A DNA stretch of 64,000 bases. Source: an uncultured Ectothiorhodospiraceae bacterium (GTDB lineage Bacteria; Pseudomonadota; Gammaproteobacteria; UBA6429; Thiohalophilaceae). The stretch covers positions 50,975 to 114,974 of the forward strand of contig CAMYMU010000039.1 of NCBI GenBank assembly GCA_947259575.1, read 5' to 3'. The position numbers were made by a program, and so were the translations under genes. The notes below the pieces were generated by a model, which did no database searches, was not told the origin of the DNA, and saw nothing but the letters and a program-made list of their open reading frames with translations. Positions 43,975 to 52,580 of the stretch are shown here, one piece after another; position 1 is the stretch's first letter, and each line of letters begins with the position of its first letter.

Positions 43975-45087
43975 TTACCAACGAGGTCCATAGTGATTAT
44001 CCCGATTGAACCATGGTGGCGGATAATGCCCAGGGTTCGGTCTTTCGTATGGCACCGGTGGAGTCACTCCTTGCGTACCTTCAGATGGTAACCAGGGATT
44101 TGTTGGTTGTTGTGGACGTTGAGCCCAATCAGGTCTTTGCGGTGGTTGCAGACGTTGAGCCCAATCAGGTCTTTGCGGTGGTTGCTGACGTTGAGCCCAA
44201 TCAGGTCTTTGCGGTGGTTGCTGACGTTGAGCCCAATCAGGTCTTTGTGGTGGTTGCTGACGTTGAGCCCAATCAGGTCTTTGCGGTGGTTGCTGACGTT
44301 GAGCCCAATCAGGTCTTTGTGGTGGCTGCTGACGTTGTTGCCACCGACTTTGCCATTCTTTCTCTGCCTGTTGGCGACGTTCTTCATGTTGTTTTTGAGC
44401 TTGCTCCCATTGTTCCGCACTCCAGCGTGAACCCCCTTGTGGAGGACGCTGTTGCCATTGCTTCTGAGCTTCAGCTCTACGTTTTTGCATAGCTTCATAC
44501 TGTTGCTGTTGGTGCTTTTGCGCCTCTTCCTGCCGCTTTTTCATTGCTTCTTGATAAGCCTGCCACTGCTTTTGTCGCTCGGTTTGATCTGCTTGAGCCT
44601 GTTGTTGCCATTGTTTTTCAGCTTCGGCACGACGTTGCTGCATAGCTTCGTACTGTTGCCGTTGGTGCTTTTGCGCCTCTTCCTGCCGTTTTTTCATTGC
44701 TTCTTGATAAGCCTGCCACTGCTTTTGTCGTTCGGCTTGATCTGCTTGAGCCTGTTGTTGCCGTTGTTTTTCTGCTTCGGCACGACGTTGCTGCATAGCT
44801 TCGTACTGTTGCCGTTGTTGTTTTTGTGCTTCCGCCTGGCGTTTTTGCATCGCTTCTTGCTGAGCTTGCCACTGTTTTTGCTGTTGTTGATCGGCCTGCG
44901 CTGGAGCTGTCGCCATAGGTGCTGGCGCAGATGGTTGGGTAGTTACCCCGGACTGCGGTACAGTGCGATAAGGTCCTTGTGGTGGTTCTGCTCCGACACC
45001 TGCCTGAGCATGCAAGTAACCGCCGGTCCATGCTGCAACAATCAGAATGATACTGGTAAGGCCTTTGGGTAATTCTGGCATTTTCAT
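43975..45087 (-). CDS. Exported Gln/Lys/Arg-rich repeat protein
   Basis: About 370 residues from ATG 45087, selected by the AGGA 8 nt before it. A signal or anchor segment (GLTSIILIVAAWTGGYLHAQA) is followed by a long Q/K/R/E/A coiled coil in which blocks of QKQWQAYQEAMKKRQEEAQK and QYEAMQQRRAEAEKQ recur, then six copies of a 12-residue unit PPQRPDWAQRQQ. The C terminus is Pro-rich (NPGHYPPPWFNRDNHYG). It is likely an elongated periplasmic filament or tether. Function unknown. Confidence 0.7.
   Translation of the reverse strand: MKMPELPKGLTSIILIVAAWTGGYLHAQAGVGAEPPQGPYRTVPQSGVTTQPSAPAPMATAPAQADQQQQKQWQAQQEAMQKRQAEAQKQQRQQYEAMQQRRAEAEKQRQQQAQADQAERQKQWQAYQEAMKKRQEEAQKHQRQQYEAMQQRRAEAEKQWQQQAQADQTERQKQWQAYQEAMKKRQEEAQKHQQQQYEAMQKRRAEAQKQWQQRPPQGGSRWSAEQWEQAQKQHEERRQQAEKEWQSRWQQRQQPPQRPDWAQRQQPPQRPDWAQRQQPPQRPDWAQRQQPPQRPDWAQRQQPPQRPDWAQRLQPPQRPDWAQRPQQPTNPWLPSEGTQGVTPPVPYERPNPGHYPPPWFNRDNHYGPRW
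44115..44334. repeat. 36-bp tandem repeat, six copies, inside the Gln-rich gene
   Basis: GAGCCCAATCAGG recurs at 44121, 44157, 44193, 44229, 44265 and 44301, exactly 36 bp apart, and keeps the reading frame (12 residues per unit). Units differ by only a few bases, so expansion is recent. Confidence 0.93.
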
Positions 45088-45125
45088 AACCTGGTTCCTC
45101 ATCACTTAAACTTCGTTAATCTCAG

Positions 45126-48100
45126 TTAGATCTTTTTCAGTTTTATCCCACGGCGCTTCTTGCTGGCACTGGACTTTTTCTTACCAGTTGAAGCAGCGGA
45201 TTTTTTCGCTGTTTTCTTACTCGTTTTTTTCTTACTAATTGATTTCTTTTTGGTTGTTTTTTTCGGCTTCGCAACCTCATCGCCTGCCTCTTTAACAGGT
45301 GTGGTTGTTGCTGGAGTGGCAGCTTGTTTGGCTCTGGATTCTGTTTGAGTCCCAGCGTGTGTTTCTTTTACTGGACCTTCCGACACAGTAGCAGCACCAC
45401 TGTCACCAGGTCCCTTATCTGAAGGTGGAGTGGCATTACCAGGGCCATCATCACTTGGTTGCGGACCTTCATCATCAGGACTCCGCTGAAAACGTTTCAT
45501 GAAATTATTGAAGGCCATCTTCGCCATGATGTAGAACATACGTAATATATAGAATAGCCAGGTCACCGCAGTAATCACTTTAGTCCAGATGATTAACCAC
45601 ATAGGTAATCCAGAAGTAGCCTGTTTAGCTTCCGGCTCGTCCACTTCAGGAACGTCAATTCCACATAAAACATAAAACTGTGACTTAACCGTAATACAAC
45701 CCAAAGGTATAACAACCAGGGTTAAAACGGTGGCAACCAGTGTTCCAAAAAATAGACTCGCAGCCATACCAACAAATATTGGATCGGAGAACAACATGGC
45801 GGCACCAACCATCAAAGTACCTGCAGTAATCAGAATGGGACGCATTCTAATTTGGCCAGCAGTAATCACCGCATCAACAATATCTTTACCAGATTCGATT
45901 TCATTTTTGACGAATTCAACCAGTAAAATTGAATTTCGCACGATGATGCCCGCCAACGCGATGAAACCAATCATAGAAGTTGCTGTAAACTCCGCGCCGA
46001 TGATCAAATGGCCTGGAATGATACCAATCAAAGTGAGAGGTATTGGAGCCATAATCAAACCTGCCAGGGTAAAATTCTTGAACTCCCAAACTATCAGTGC
46101 ATAAATGAGTAATAACGCGGCCATGAATGCAGCACCCATGTCACGAAACGTTTCATAGGTCACCGTCCACTCACCACCCCATTCAAAGCCGGACTTGTTA
46201 TCATCGGCTGGTGCACCATAACGACCTATCGTTCCACCAAGTGTCAACCCAGTGATATGCTGTCCATCAGGAGTTAAATAATCTTTTAGCTGATCTTCAA
46301 TGGTATGCATGCCATAGATAGGTGCGCCAAGTTTGCCTTCCATTTCCGCGGTAACATATTCCATTGGTCGCAAATCTTTATGGAAAATAATTGGATCTTC
46401 CATAGCCATAACAAAGCGACCCAGTTCACCCAAAGGAATCGTATTACCTGATGGTGTCATTACCGGTATCGAGTTGAGTCGTGTCACCTGGGATCGCGTA
46501 TGTAAGGGTACCTGCATGACTATATATGTAGGTTCACGCACTACTTCACGTTTAATATCGCCAAGATTGTAACCACCCATCGCCATATCGAGTTGCCGAT
46601 TGATCGAATCAACCGATACGCCATAACGAGTCGCTTTTTCGATATCAACTTCAAAGCGCCAGTAACCGTATTCAGACGCCATGTAGTTATCCACATCAAC
46701 TACATCTTTAGAGTTTTCAAAAATGGTTGTCATGTCGCGCGCAACCTGACGACGAGTTTGCGCATCCGGTCCATAAATCTCTGCAACTACTGTTTGCAGG
46801 ACTGGTGGGCCAGGTGGCATTTCAATTACCTGAGTACGCAAACCCATGTTATTCAATTCAGGGTGCTGGCTCACGTATTCCTTGATTCGAAGACGCGCAT
46901 CAACGGCAATCTCGTGACTACCTCTTTCACGAGCTCCTTTGTCGAGTAGCATTACCTGAATATCCGCTTCCCAGGGTTGCTGGCGTAAATAATAGTGTCG
47001 CACCATGCCATTAAAATTAAAGGGGGATGAGGTACCCACATAACTTTGCAAGTCAGTTACTTCAGGAATATCACGTAACACTGTGACCAGTTCATGACTG
47101 ATATTGGCGGTAACAGGCAATGCCGTGCCTTCAGGCATATTTATAACGACATTAAACTCTGGCTTGTTATCAAATGGCAGCATTTTTACTGCGACCCATT
47201 TGAAATAAAACATGCCGCAGGCAAACAGGGTTGCAACTATGAGGGAAGTTAAAAACAGTTTCCCATAAAATCGGTTAGTACAAAGCGGTCCCATGCATGG
47301 GCGGTAGAAACGTCCAATTACACCGGAGAACCACTGCTCGCGTTTTTCTGCCTTCTTTAATGAGTGCAATTGAGGGCGTACTCGCATGGCAAGCCAGGGT
47401 GCAAAAACGAACGCTGCAATGAGGGAAAAAAACATCGCAGCAGAACCCAATACTGGGATGGGGCGCATATAAGGTCCCATCAGACCGCTAACGACACCCA
47501 TGGGGAGCAGCGCCGAAATAATGGTAAGTGTTGCCAGAATAGTTGGGTTACCCACTTCGCGAACAGCGTCAATTGCAATATCGAGCGTTGTTTTACCTGC
47601 CGCCAGCCATCTCCGGAAAATATTTTCGACCACGACGGTTGCATCATCAACTAGAATTCCGATGGAAAAAACTAGCGCAAATAGGCTGACACGATCAATA
47701 GTGTAATCCAGGACCAGTGCAGCCCAAATCGTTACCAAGATAACAATGGGTATAATTATCATCACGACCGAGGCAGCACGTAAACCCATAAACAGAAAAC
47801 ACAGAAAACTCACGGCAATCGCAGCTTCAAATAACGCCCATAGTAATTCATTAACTTTATCGTTCGCTGTCTTACCATAGTTTCGAGTGATCGCGACATG
47901 AACGTTATCAGGGATAATTCGTCCTTGCAGAGAATCCAGTTTGTCCAGGATTGCTTTGGCAACCGTCACACCATTAGTATCCAGTTTCTTGGCAATCGCA
48001 ATAGTGACTGCCGCCTCACCATTTGCCTGCTGAGGTTTATCCTTGGCTGCACCAGTGTAATAACTAACTAATTGCTTGGTTTCTTCCGGATAATGAATCA

Positions 48101-48944
48101 CCTCTGCAACATCATGAACATAAACCGGTGCGCTATCCTGTACTCCGATAACAAGACGGGCTATTTCATCCGCAGAGGTAAGGAATGCGCCACTATAAAC
48201 TTTCAGTGATGTGTTATTACCTTCAATATAGCCAGTATCAATTTCTGAATTGGCAGTGCGTATCGTCTGTGCAACCTGTGCCAGAGAAATACCAAAGCCA
48301 CTCAGGCGTTCCGGCGATACTTCTACACGTATCTGATCCGCTCGTCCGCCGACCACAAAACCATTACCTGTGTTGGGTACCGCTTCAAGGTGTTGCAATA
48401 CATCGAAGGCCAGGGTGCGTAAGGTTCCATCATCGACACCACCCTCTTCGGGTTTTGACCACAAGGTAACCGTGACAATTGGTACATCATCAATACCAAC
48501 AGGTTTCACTAATGGCATCGATACGCCAGGAGGAATCTTGTCTAAATTGGATTGTAGTTTATCGTGGACTTTAACAATGGAGTCCCCAAGCTCCTGACCA
48601 ACTTTAAACTGAACAGTAACAATTGTGGAACCACGCTGAGTAGCCGAATAAACATGACGTATTCCTGGCAGTTCACTCATCAGACGTTCAAGTGGTTCGG
48701 TTACCAGACTCGTAACCTGTTCTGCAGACGCACCAGGATATTGCACATAGATATCAACCATGGGTACGGAAATTTTTGGGTCTTCCTGACGGGGAGTAAA
48801 AATCAAGCCAAGAACACCAATTGCCAAAAAGGCAAACATTAGTAAAGGTGTAACTGGAGAATTAATAAACTGCTTCGCTGTGTTACCAGCAATGCCGAGT
48901 CCTTCTTCCTCTATTTTAGAATTATTTTGTTCTGATTCGCTCAT
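45126..48944 (-). CDS. RND-family efflux permease with Lys-rich C-terminal extension
   Basis: 1272 residues; AcrB-type pumps have about 1050. The N-terminal RND half has IYVQYPGASAEQVTSLVTEP, and the proton relay VDDA with Asp433/Asp434 in segment 4. The second half repeats the fold. After the last transmembrane region, about 170 extra cytoplasmic residues follow: an acidic/Pro/Gly linker, then a tail with KKTTKKKSISKKKTSKK and GKKKSSASKKRRGIKLKK, like histone H1. Substrates of this subgroup are hydrophobic or amphiphilic. The pump and its adaptor gene are 48 nt apart. Confidence 0.92.
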   Translation of the reverse strand: MSESEQNNSKIEEEGLGIAGNTAKQFINSPVTPLLMFAFLAIGVLGLIFTPRQEDPKISVPMVDIYVQYPGASAEQVTSLVTEPLERLMSELPGIRHVYSATQRGSTIVTVQFKVGQELGDSIVKVHDKLQSNLDKIPPGVSMPLVKPVGIDDVPIVTVTLWSKPEEGGVDDGTLRTLAFDVLQHLEAVPNTGNGFVVGGRADQIRVEVSPERLSGFGISLAQVAQTIRTANSEIDTGYIEGNNTSLKVYSGAFLTSADEIARLVIGVQDSAPVYVHDVAEVIHYPEETKQLVSYYTGAAKDKPQQANGEAAVTIAIAKKLDTNGVTVAKAILDKLDSLQGRIIPDNVHVAITRNYGKTANDKVNELLWALFEAAIAVSFLCFLFMGLRAASVVMIIIPIVILVTIWAALVLDYTIDRVSLFALVFSIGILVDDATVVVENIFRRWLAAGKTTLDIAIDAVREVGNPTILATLTIISALLPMGVVSGLMGPYMRPIPVLGSAAMFFSLIAAFVFAPWLAMRVRPQLHSLKKAEKREQWFSGVIGRFYRPCMGPLCTNRFYGKLFLTSLIVATLFACGMFYFKWVAVKMLPFDNKPEFNVVINMPEGTALPVTANISHELVTVLRDIPEVTDLQSYVGTSSPFNFNGMVRHYYLRQQPWEADIQVMLLDKGARERGSHEIAVDARLRIKEYVSQHPELNNMGLRTQVIEMPPGPPVLQTVVAEIYGPDAQTRRQVARDMTTIFENSKDVVDVDNYMASEYGYWRFEVDIEKATRYGVSVDSINRQLDMAMGGYNLGDIKREVVREPTYIVMQVPLHTRSQVTRLNSIPVMTPSGNTIPLGELGRFVMAMEDPIIFHKDLRPMEYVTAEMEGKLGAPIYGMHTIEDQLKDYLTPDGQHITGLTLGGTIGRYGAPADDNKSGFEWGGEWTVTYETFRDMGAAFMAALLLIYALIVWEFKNFTLAGLIMAPIPLTLIGIIPGHLIIGAEFTATSMIGFIALAGIIVRNSILLVEFVKNEIESGKDIVDAVITAGQIRMRPILITAGTLMVGAAMLFSDPIFVGMAASLFFGTLVATVLTLVVIPLGCITVKSQFYVLCGIDVPEVDEPEAKQATSGLPMWLIIWTKVITAVTWLFYILRMFYIMAKMAFNNFMKRFQRSPDDEGPQPSDDGPGNATPPSDKGPGDSGAATVSEGPVKETHAGTQTESRAKQAATPATTTPVKEAGDEVAKPKKTTKKKSISKKKTSKKTAKKSAASTGKKKSSASKKRRGIKLKKI

Positions 48945-48992
48945 AGCTTATTTATTAATAGAGATTCTAAAATAAGAACCCATTTATTGTAA

Positions 48993-50240
48993 TTATGGTT
49001 TCAGTGCATCTGGCTTTTTGTGCCAACCGGATGTCACGCCTGGTGGTGGATTTAGGAGTACCTGATCACCCTCTTTCAATCCTGCAAGGACAGTGACTGT
49101 ACTACTAGAATAACTTTTACCAAGACGTACTAGACGAAGTTCGCGCCGATTATTTTTAAGCACATAAACAATTGGTAAACTACCTCTTTCAACCACGGCA
49201 CTTTTTGGAATTTCAATCAAGCGTTCTGTTTTTTCACTTTGATCAGGTAACATGACTTCAGCATAGGTACCTGGCCATGCAGATGTGCCAACGGGTAAAT
49301 CGAATTTAACCGTGATGGTATGACGTTGCTCATCACCCATTGGAAAAATCTGTGCAACTCGCACGTCGACATATTGATTGTTAAAATCAAGAATAGCGGG
49401 AACCACCATGCCCTTTTGTACGCCACCTAGTAAACGGGAAGGTACTTCAACAGCCAATTGTAAATCAGACAAATCAGCAAACTTAAGCAAGGGCTGGCCT
49501 GGCTGTACGGTGTCACCGGCCTCGACCATCTTTTGCACAATGACCCCGTTAAACGGAGAAAGAGTCCGACTGTCTCGAAGACGTGCATCAATTTCTCGCA
49601 ACTGTGAGACAGCTGTCATATAGATACCTTGAGCCTGTCCCATTTGAGTACCGGATGAATAGAGATCGGTATAACGTTCTAAAAATGGGTTGCCATAGCC
49701 CATGCCGCTACCCAAGTTACGAGTAAAAAACTGATCAAATAAGGATGGCAATCCCATGCCAGGCATGCGATTGATACTACGTGACTGAGGTGCCCACCAC
49801 TCACGCCCATACTGCATTTGTGAGTTACGCAATGCGAGGTAGGTATTATTCAGGTTTGCCATCGCTTGCTCACGTTTTGCCATTAACTCGTCATCATCAA
49901 CGGCTAACAACAACTCACCCTGAGTGAATCGATCACCTTCCCTACCAGCGATATATTCAACGCGACCTGGCATCTCTGCAGTTAATGTTACTTCACGAAA
50001 GGGAACCACGGTCCCGCCAAGAATTGTTGACACACCTGCTTGACGTTTTCCGACCGTAACAACTTGCATCTGTGCCGGTGTTTGCTGATATGAGGGTGAA
50101 ACAGCTTGCCCATTTACCAGCTGACCGCGCGCATCATAACGATAACCGCCGGCAGCCGGATTATCCGCAACAACCGTGCTCGTTATCAAACAGCCTGTGG
50201 CAAGTAACGATAGACCTGTTTTGCTTATATTTTTGATCAT
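48993..50240 (-). CDS. Periplasmic adaptor (HlyD/AcrA family) with unusual hairpin insert
   Basis: 415 residues with a signal peptide. Lipoyl halves are around VTLTAEMPGRVEYI...GDRFTQGELLLAVDDDE and LSPFNGVIVQKMVEAGD. Between them, where AcrA has a long helical hairpin for TolC, there is a short helix and a Gly/Met/aromatic-rich insert (WWAPQSRSINRMPGMGLPSL ... LGSGMGYGNPFLERYTD). The beta-barrel and membrane-proximal domains follow. It pairs with the RND permease. No outer-membrane factor gene is in the window. Confidence 0.9.
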   Translation of the reverse strand: MIKNISKTGLSLLATGCLITSTVVADNPAAGGYRYDARGQLVNGQAVSPSYQQTPAQMQVVTVGKRQAGVSTILGGTVVPFREVTLTAEMPGRVEYIAGREGDRFTQGELLLAVDDDELMAKREQAMANLNNTYLALRNSQMQYGREWWAPQSRSINRMPGMGLPSLFDQFFTRNLGSGMGYGNPFLERYTDLYSSGTQMGQAQGIYMTAVSQLREIDARLRDSRTLSPFNGVIVQKMVEAGDTVQPGQPLLKFADLSDLQLAVEVPSRLLGGVQKGMVVPAILDFNNQYVDVRVAQIFPMGDEQRHTITVKFDLPVGTSAWPGTYAEVMLPDQSEKTERLIEIPKSAVVERGSLPIVYVLKNNRRELRLVRLGKSYSSSTVTVLAGLKEGDQVLLNPPPGVTSGWHKKPDALKP

Positions 50241-50332
50241 GGCAATATGAATTCATTAAAGTGAGTTTTTTGCGGGCCTTATTCGACGAGCAAACTTGGA
50301 AATTACTATGCTTCAGAAAAAAACTGTGGCTA

Positions 50333-50346
50333 TTGACCTGAGTCAA
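50333..50346. promoter_or_regulatory. FNR/DNR-type palindrome before the adaptor-RND genes
   Basis: TTGACCTGAGTCAA is a perfect TTGAC-N4-GTCAA palindrome in the 112-bp gap between the SCP-2 stop and the adaptor start, 93 nt before the latter. It shares TTGACCTG with the site at 36103. Confidence 0.5.
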
Positions 50347-50352
50347 GGAAGC

Positions 50353-50748
50353 CTAAACATCTTGCATCACAGCAAAACTTTTAATGAAGGGACCCGCCAT
50401 ACGCGGATCTTTGATCATCGCACCATAATCACCCTTGTTGAATTTGAGCTTGCGTGAGGTATAAGCCATTCCGAGAGCCATCATGCCCGGAGGTTTCGCA
50501 ATCCACTTCTGCCAGTTATCCGGCGTTGCGCGTAAATCCCAATTCAGTTCTTCGCCGTTGTAGGCACCAGAAGATACTGCCTTGCCGTTTTCGACGGTCA
50601 GAATCCCTTTTGGAGCATCGTCACCATCAAAACCATAACCAATAACTGAGTTAAACCCGATCTTGGCTAGCTCATCCGACAGCTCAACCTCGCCGTTCCA
50701 GACGTCCTGATACTTTTCCATCCAATCGCTTGAAAATAGATCTGCCAT
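50353..50748 (-). CDS. SCP-2 sterol-carrier-domain protein
   Basis: 131 residues, no signal peptide. SCP-2 fold: WNGEVELSDELAKIGFNSVI, LTVENGKAVSSGAYNG, WDLRATPDNWQKWI, and the C-terminal LKFNKGDYGAMIKDPRMAGP. SCP-2 proteins bind lipids and fatty acyl chains in a hydrophobic tunnel. AGGGG precedes the ATG. A sigma-54 promoter lies 47 nt upstream. It heads the minus-strand cluster that continues with adaptor and RND pump, so it may supply or buffer the lipid that the pump exports (inference). Confidence 0.82.
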   Translation of the reverse strand: MADLFSSDWMEKYQDVWNGEVELSDELAKIGFNSVIGYGFDGDDAPKGILTVENGKAVSSGAYNGEELNWDLRATPDNWQKWIAKPPGMMALGMAYTSRKLKFNKGDYGAMIKDPRMAGPFIKSFAVMQDV

Positions 50749-50794
50749 AACACACCCCTGTTTATCTGTTTCTAAATGTTTTCCCTAATAGTAG

Positions 50795-50810
50795 GGCAAA
50801 CACTATGCCA
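50795..50810 (-). promoter_or_regulatory. Sigma-54 (-24/-12) promoter of the SCP-2 gene
   Basis: On the minus strand it reads TGGCATAGTGTTTGCC, against consensus TGGCAC-N5-TTGCW, with the GG and GC 12 bp apart. Predicted transcription starts about 12 bp further, leaving a short leader to the SCP-2 ATG. Confidence 0.75.
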
Positions 50811-50923
50811 AACGCTATCTTTTTGATTTTCCTTATATTTTCTGGAAAACGTGTTGCACCCAGTCTGTTTAATAAAAATACAGGATCAAGCCATTAAGCT
50901 GAATTTAAAGGAAAAATAAGGTC

Positions 50924-50951
50924 TGTTGCAGCTGCAACATGTTGCGCAACA
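50924..50951. promoter_or_regulatory. Tandem palindromic activator sites (UAS)
   Basis: TGTTGCAGCTGCAACA (50924-50939) and TGTTGCGCAACA (50940-50951) lie back to back; a further half site CTGCAACA follows at 50961. They are about 115-155 bp upstream of the -24/-12 promoter, the usual distance for enhancer sites of sigma-54 activators, and next to the gene of such an activator. Confidence 0.72.
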
Positions 50952-50981
50952 AAACTAAAACTGCAACACTTATAGTCAAAT

Positions 50982-52337
50982 ATGGCTTATTCAATCAAGA
51001 CAAGTGAAACAACGCTGCTACCAATGCTGGAAGCCGTGGTCTCCTATATTGATGAGGGTGTCATCATCGCTGATAGACAGGGACAAGTCGTGTACCAGAA
51101 TCCAGCGGCAGGTGAGTTATTTGGCCACAAACAGGAGCCCATCGAGCGCCTTAATGACATAGGCCAATTTAACTTTCAACGAGCACTCATACGTGCGGCA
51201 ATCGAATCCGGTGAGGTTGACGCCGCTGGTCGTCCCAGTGGCCGGTTTGTTACCTTTGAAGAGCGACTGGAGTTTGTCGATGGTGATAAATACCTGGAAT
51301 TTCACACAGGTTTAGTTGATTGCGTCGATCAAGGTGGGAAGATGCGGCTGTTGCTAATCAGAGACCGGACCGAACAACGCCATCTGGAAGCTGTATTTAA
51401 GAAAAAACAAACCAATTTTGAAAGCAATGACCCTGGTATGTTGGAAATCGTAGATCGAATCCAGCAAATTGCACCCAGCAATGCCTTTGTATTATTACAA
51501 GGTGAATCAGGTACCGGTAAAACTATGTTGGCCCGAATGATTCACAATCATAGCCATCGAGCTCAGCAACCTTTTATCGAAGTAAATTGTGCAGCCATCC
51601 CCGAGAGCCTGATTGAATCCGAGCTTTTTGGCCATAAAAAGGGAGCATTTACCGGTGCTATTGCAGATCGGGCAGGTCGCTTTCAATCAGCCAACAATGG
51701 CACACTGTTTCTGGATGAAATTAGCGAAATACCTTTGCATTTACAGGCCAAACTATTGCGCGCTATCCAAGAGCAAGAGATTGAAATGGTGGGCTCAGAT
51801 AAACCCGTAAAAGTAGATGTTCGTATTATTTCAGCCTCAAACAGGAATCTTCGAGATATGGTCGATAGTGGAGAATTCCGAGCCGATTTATTTTACCGCC
51901 TGGCAGTCATCCCATTAACCGTGATCCCATTGCGCGAACGGCCGGGTGATATCCCACTACTAATAAATCATTTCTGTAAACGACTAGCCGCCCGAGGCTA
52001 CCCGACTGATATTGAATGCAGTCAAGAAGCTATGCATATGATGATGAATTATTCCTGGCCCGGTAATGTGCGTGAGCTCGAAAATGCCGTTGAGCATGGC
52101 ATGATCTGTGCGATAGATAAAAAAGTGATGCCTGAAAGCCTACCGCAGAACATATATAACTTTTATCGAAAAGATAACGCTGAGCTGGCAAATCATCGGG
52201 ATCAGGAGCTGTTACAAAGCCATCAGATTAAAAGTGCATTGGACGAAGCCGAAGGAAACAAATCAGATGCGGCAAAATTACTAGGAATCGACCGAACCAC
52301 CCTGTGGCGTAGGATGAACAAGTTTGGGATACATTAA
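50982..52337 (+). CDS. Sigma-54-dependent transcriptional activator (PAS-AAA+-Fis)
   Basis: 451 residues. PAS domain at about 14-135 (YIDEGVIIADRQGQVVYQNP), AAA+ domain with Walker A GESGTGKT (174-181), sigma-54 loop GAFTGA (221-226), Walker B LFLDEIS and the arginine region near RADLFYRLAVIP. The C-terminal Fis helix-turn-helix is LDEAEGNKSDAAKLLGIDRTTLWRRM. The PAS may sense redox or a small ligand; it has one Cys. No phospho-receiver is present, so control is through the PAS. It is divergent from the SCP-2 gene and probably controls it. No clear ribosome site precedes the ATG. Confidence 0.95.
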   Translation: MAYSIKTSETTLLPMLEAVVSYIDEGVIIADRQGQVVYQNPAAGELFGHKQEPIERLNDIGQFNFQRALIRAAIESGEVDAAGRPSGRFVTFEERLEFVDGDKYLEFHTGLVDCVDQGGKMRLLLIRDRTEQRHLEAVFKKKQTNFESNDPGMLEIVDRIQQIAPSNAFVLLQGESGTGKTMLARMIHNHSHRAQQPFIEVNCAAIPESLIESELFGHKKGAFTGAIADRAGRFQSANNGTLFLDEISEIPLHLQAKLLRAIQEQEIEMVGSDKPVKVDVRIISASNRNLRDMVDSGEFRADLFYRLAVIPLTVIPLRERPGDIPLLINHFCKRLAARGYPTDIECSQEAMHMMMNYSWPGNVRELENAVEHGMICAIDKKVMPESLPQNIYNFYRKDNAELANHRDQELLQSHQIKSALDEAEGNKSDAAKLLGIDRTTLWRRMNKFGIH

Positions 52338-52347
52338 AAGATTGAGA

Positions 52348-52455
52348 TCAACACAGGGGCTTGTTGCAACCTTTCAGCTTGCACAATGTAAACAATACCG
52401 CGACTACAACCGCAGCCGATATAATTCCAGCAATGGTTAACAGATCTAAAGACAT
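52348..52455 (-). CDS. 35-residue single-span membrane peptide with three cysteines
   Basis: A short frame from ATG 52455 to TGA 52348, preceded by GGAG at an 8-nt spacing. It encodes MSLDLLTIAGIISAAVVVAV, then LFTLCKLKGCNKPLC: one hydrophobic segment and a Cys-rich basic tail. It ends 11 bp from the convergent activator gene and lies 125 bp downstream of the MlaC-like gene. Small size limits certainty, but the ribosome site and amphipathic design support it. Confidence 0.6.
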   Translation of the reverse strand: MSLDLLTIAGIISAAVVVAVLFTLCKLKGCNKPLC

Positions 52456-52580
52456 CACAAACACTCCAATATAAATGCTATATACAAGTATATTAGAGTT
52501 TTCTTATTAAACTTCAAGGGCTATGGTGGCTATCTGTGATCCAGGTACCAGATTCTGTAACCTTCTGTTTTATCTGATAA

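Noticed and set aside
44115..44334. Regular 36-bp repeats as a CRISPR array
   Set aside because: Units abut without unique spacers, keep the reading frame of a gene, and no cas genes are present.
44013..44492. Plus-strand frame with VVADVEPNQVF repeats
   Set aside because: Mirror frame of the 36-bp tandem repeat in the Gln-rich gene on the other strand; repeats keep all frames open.
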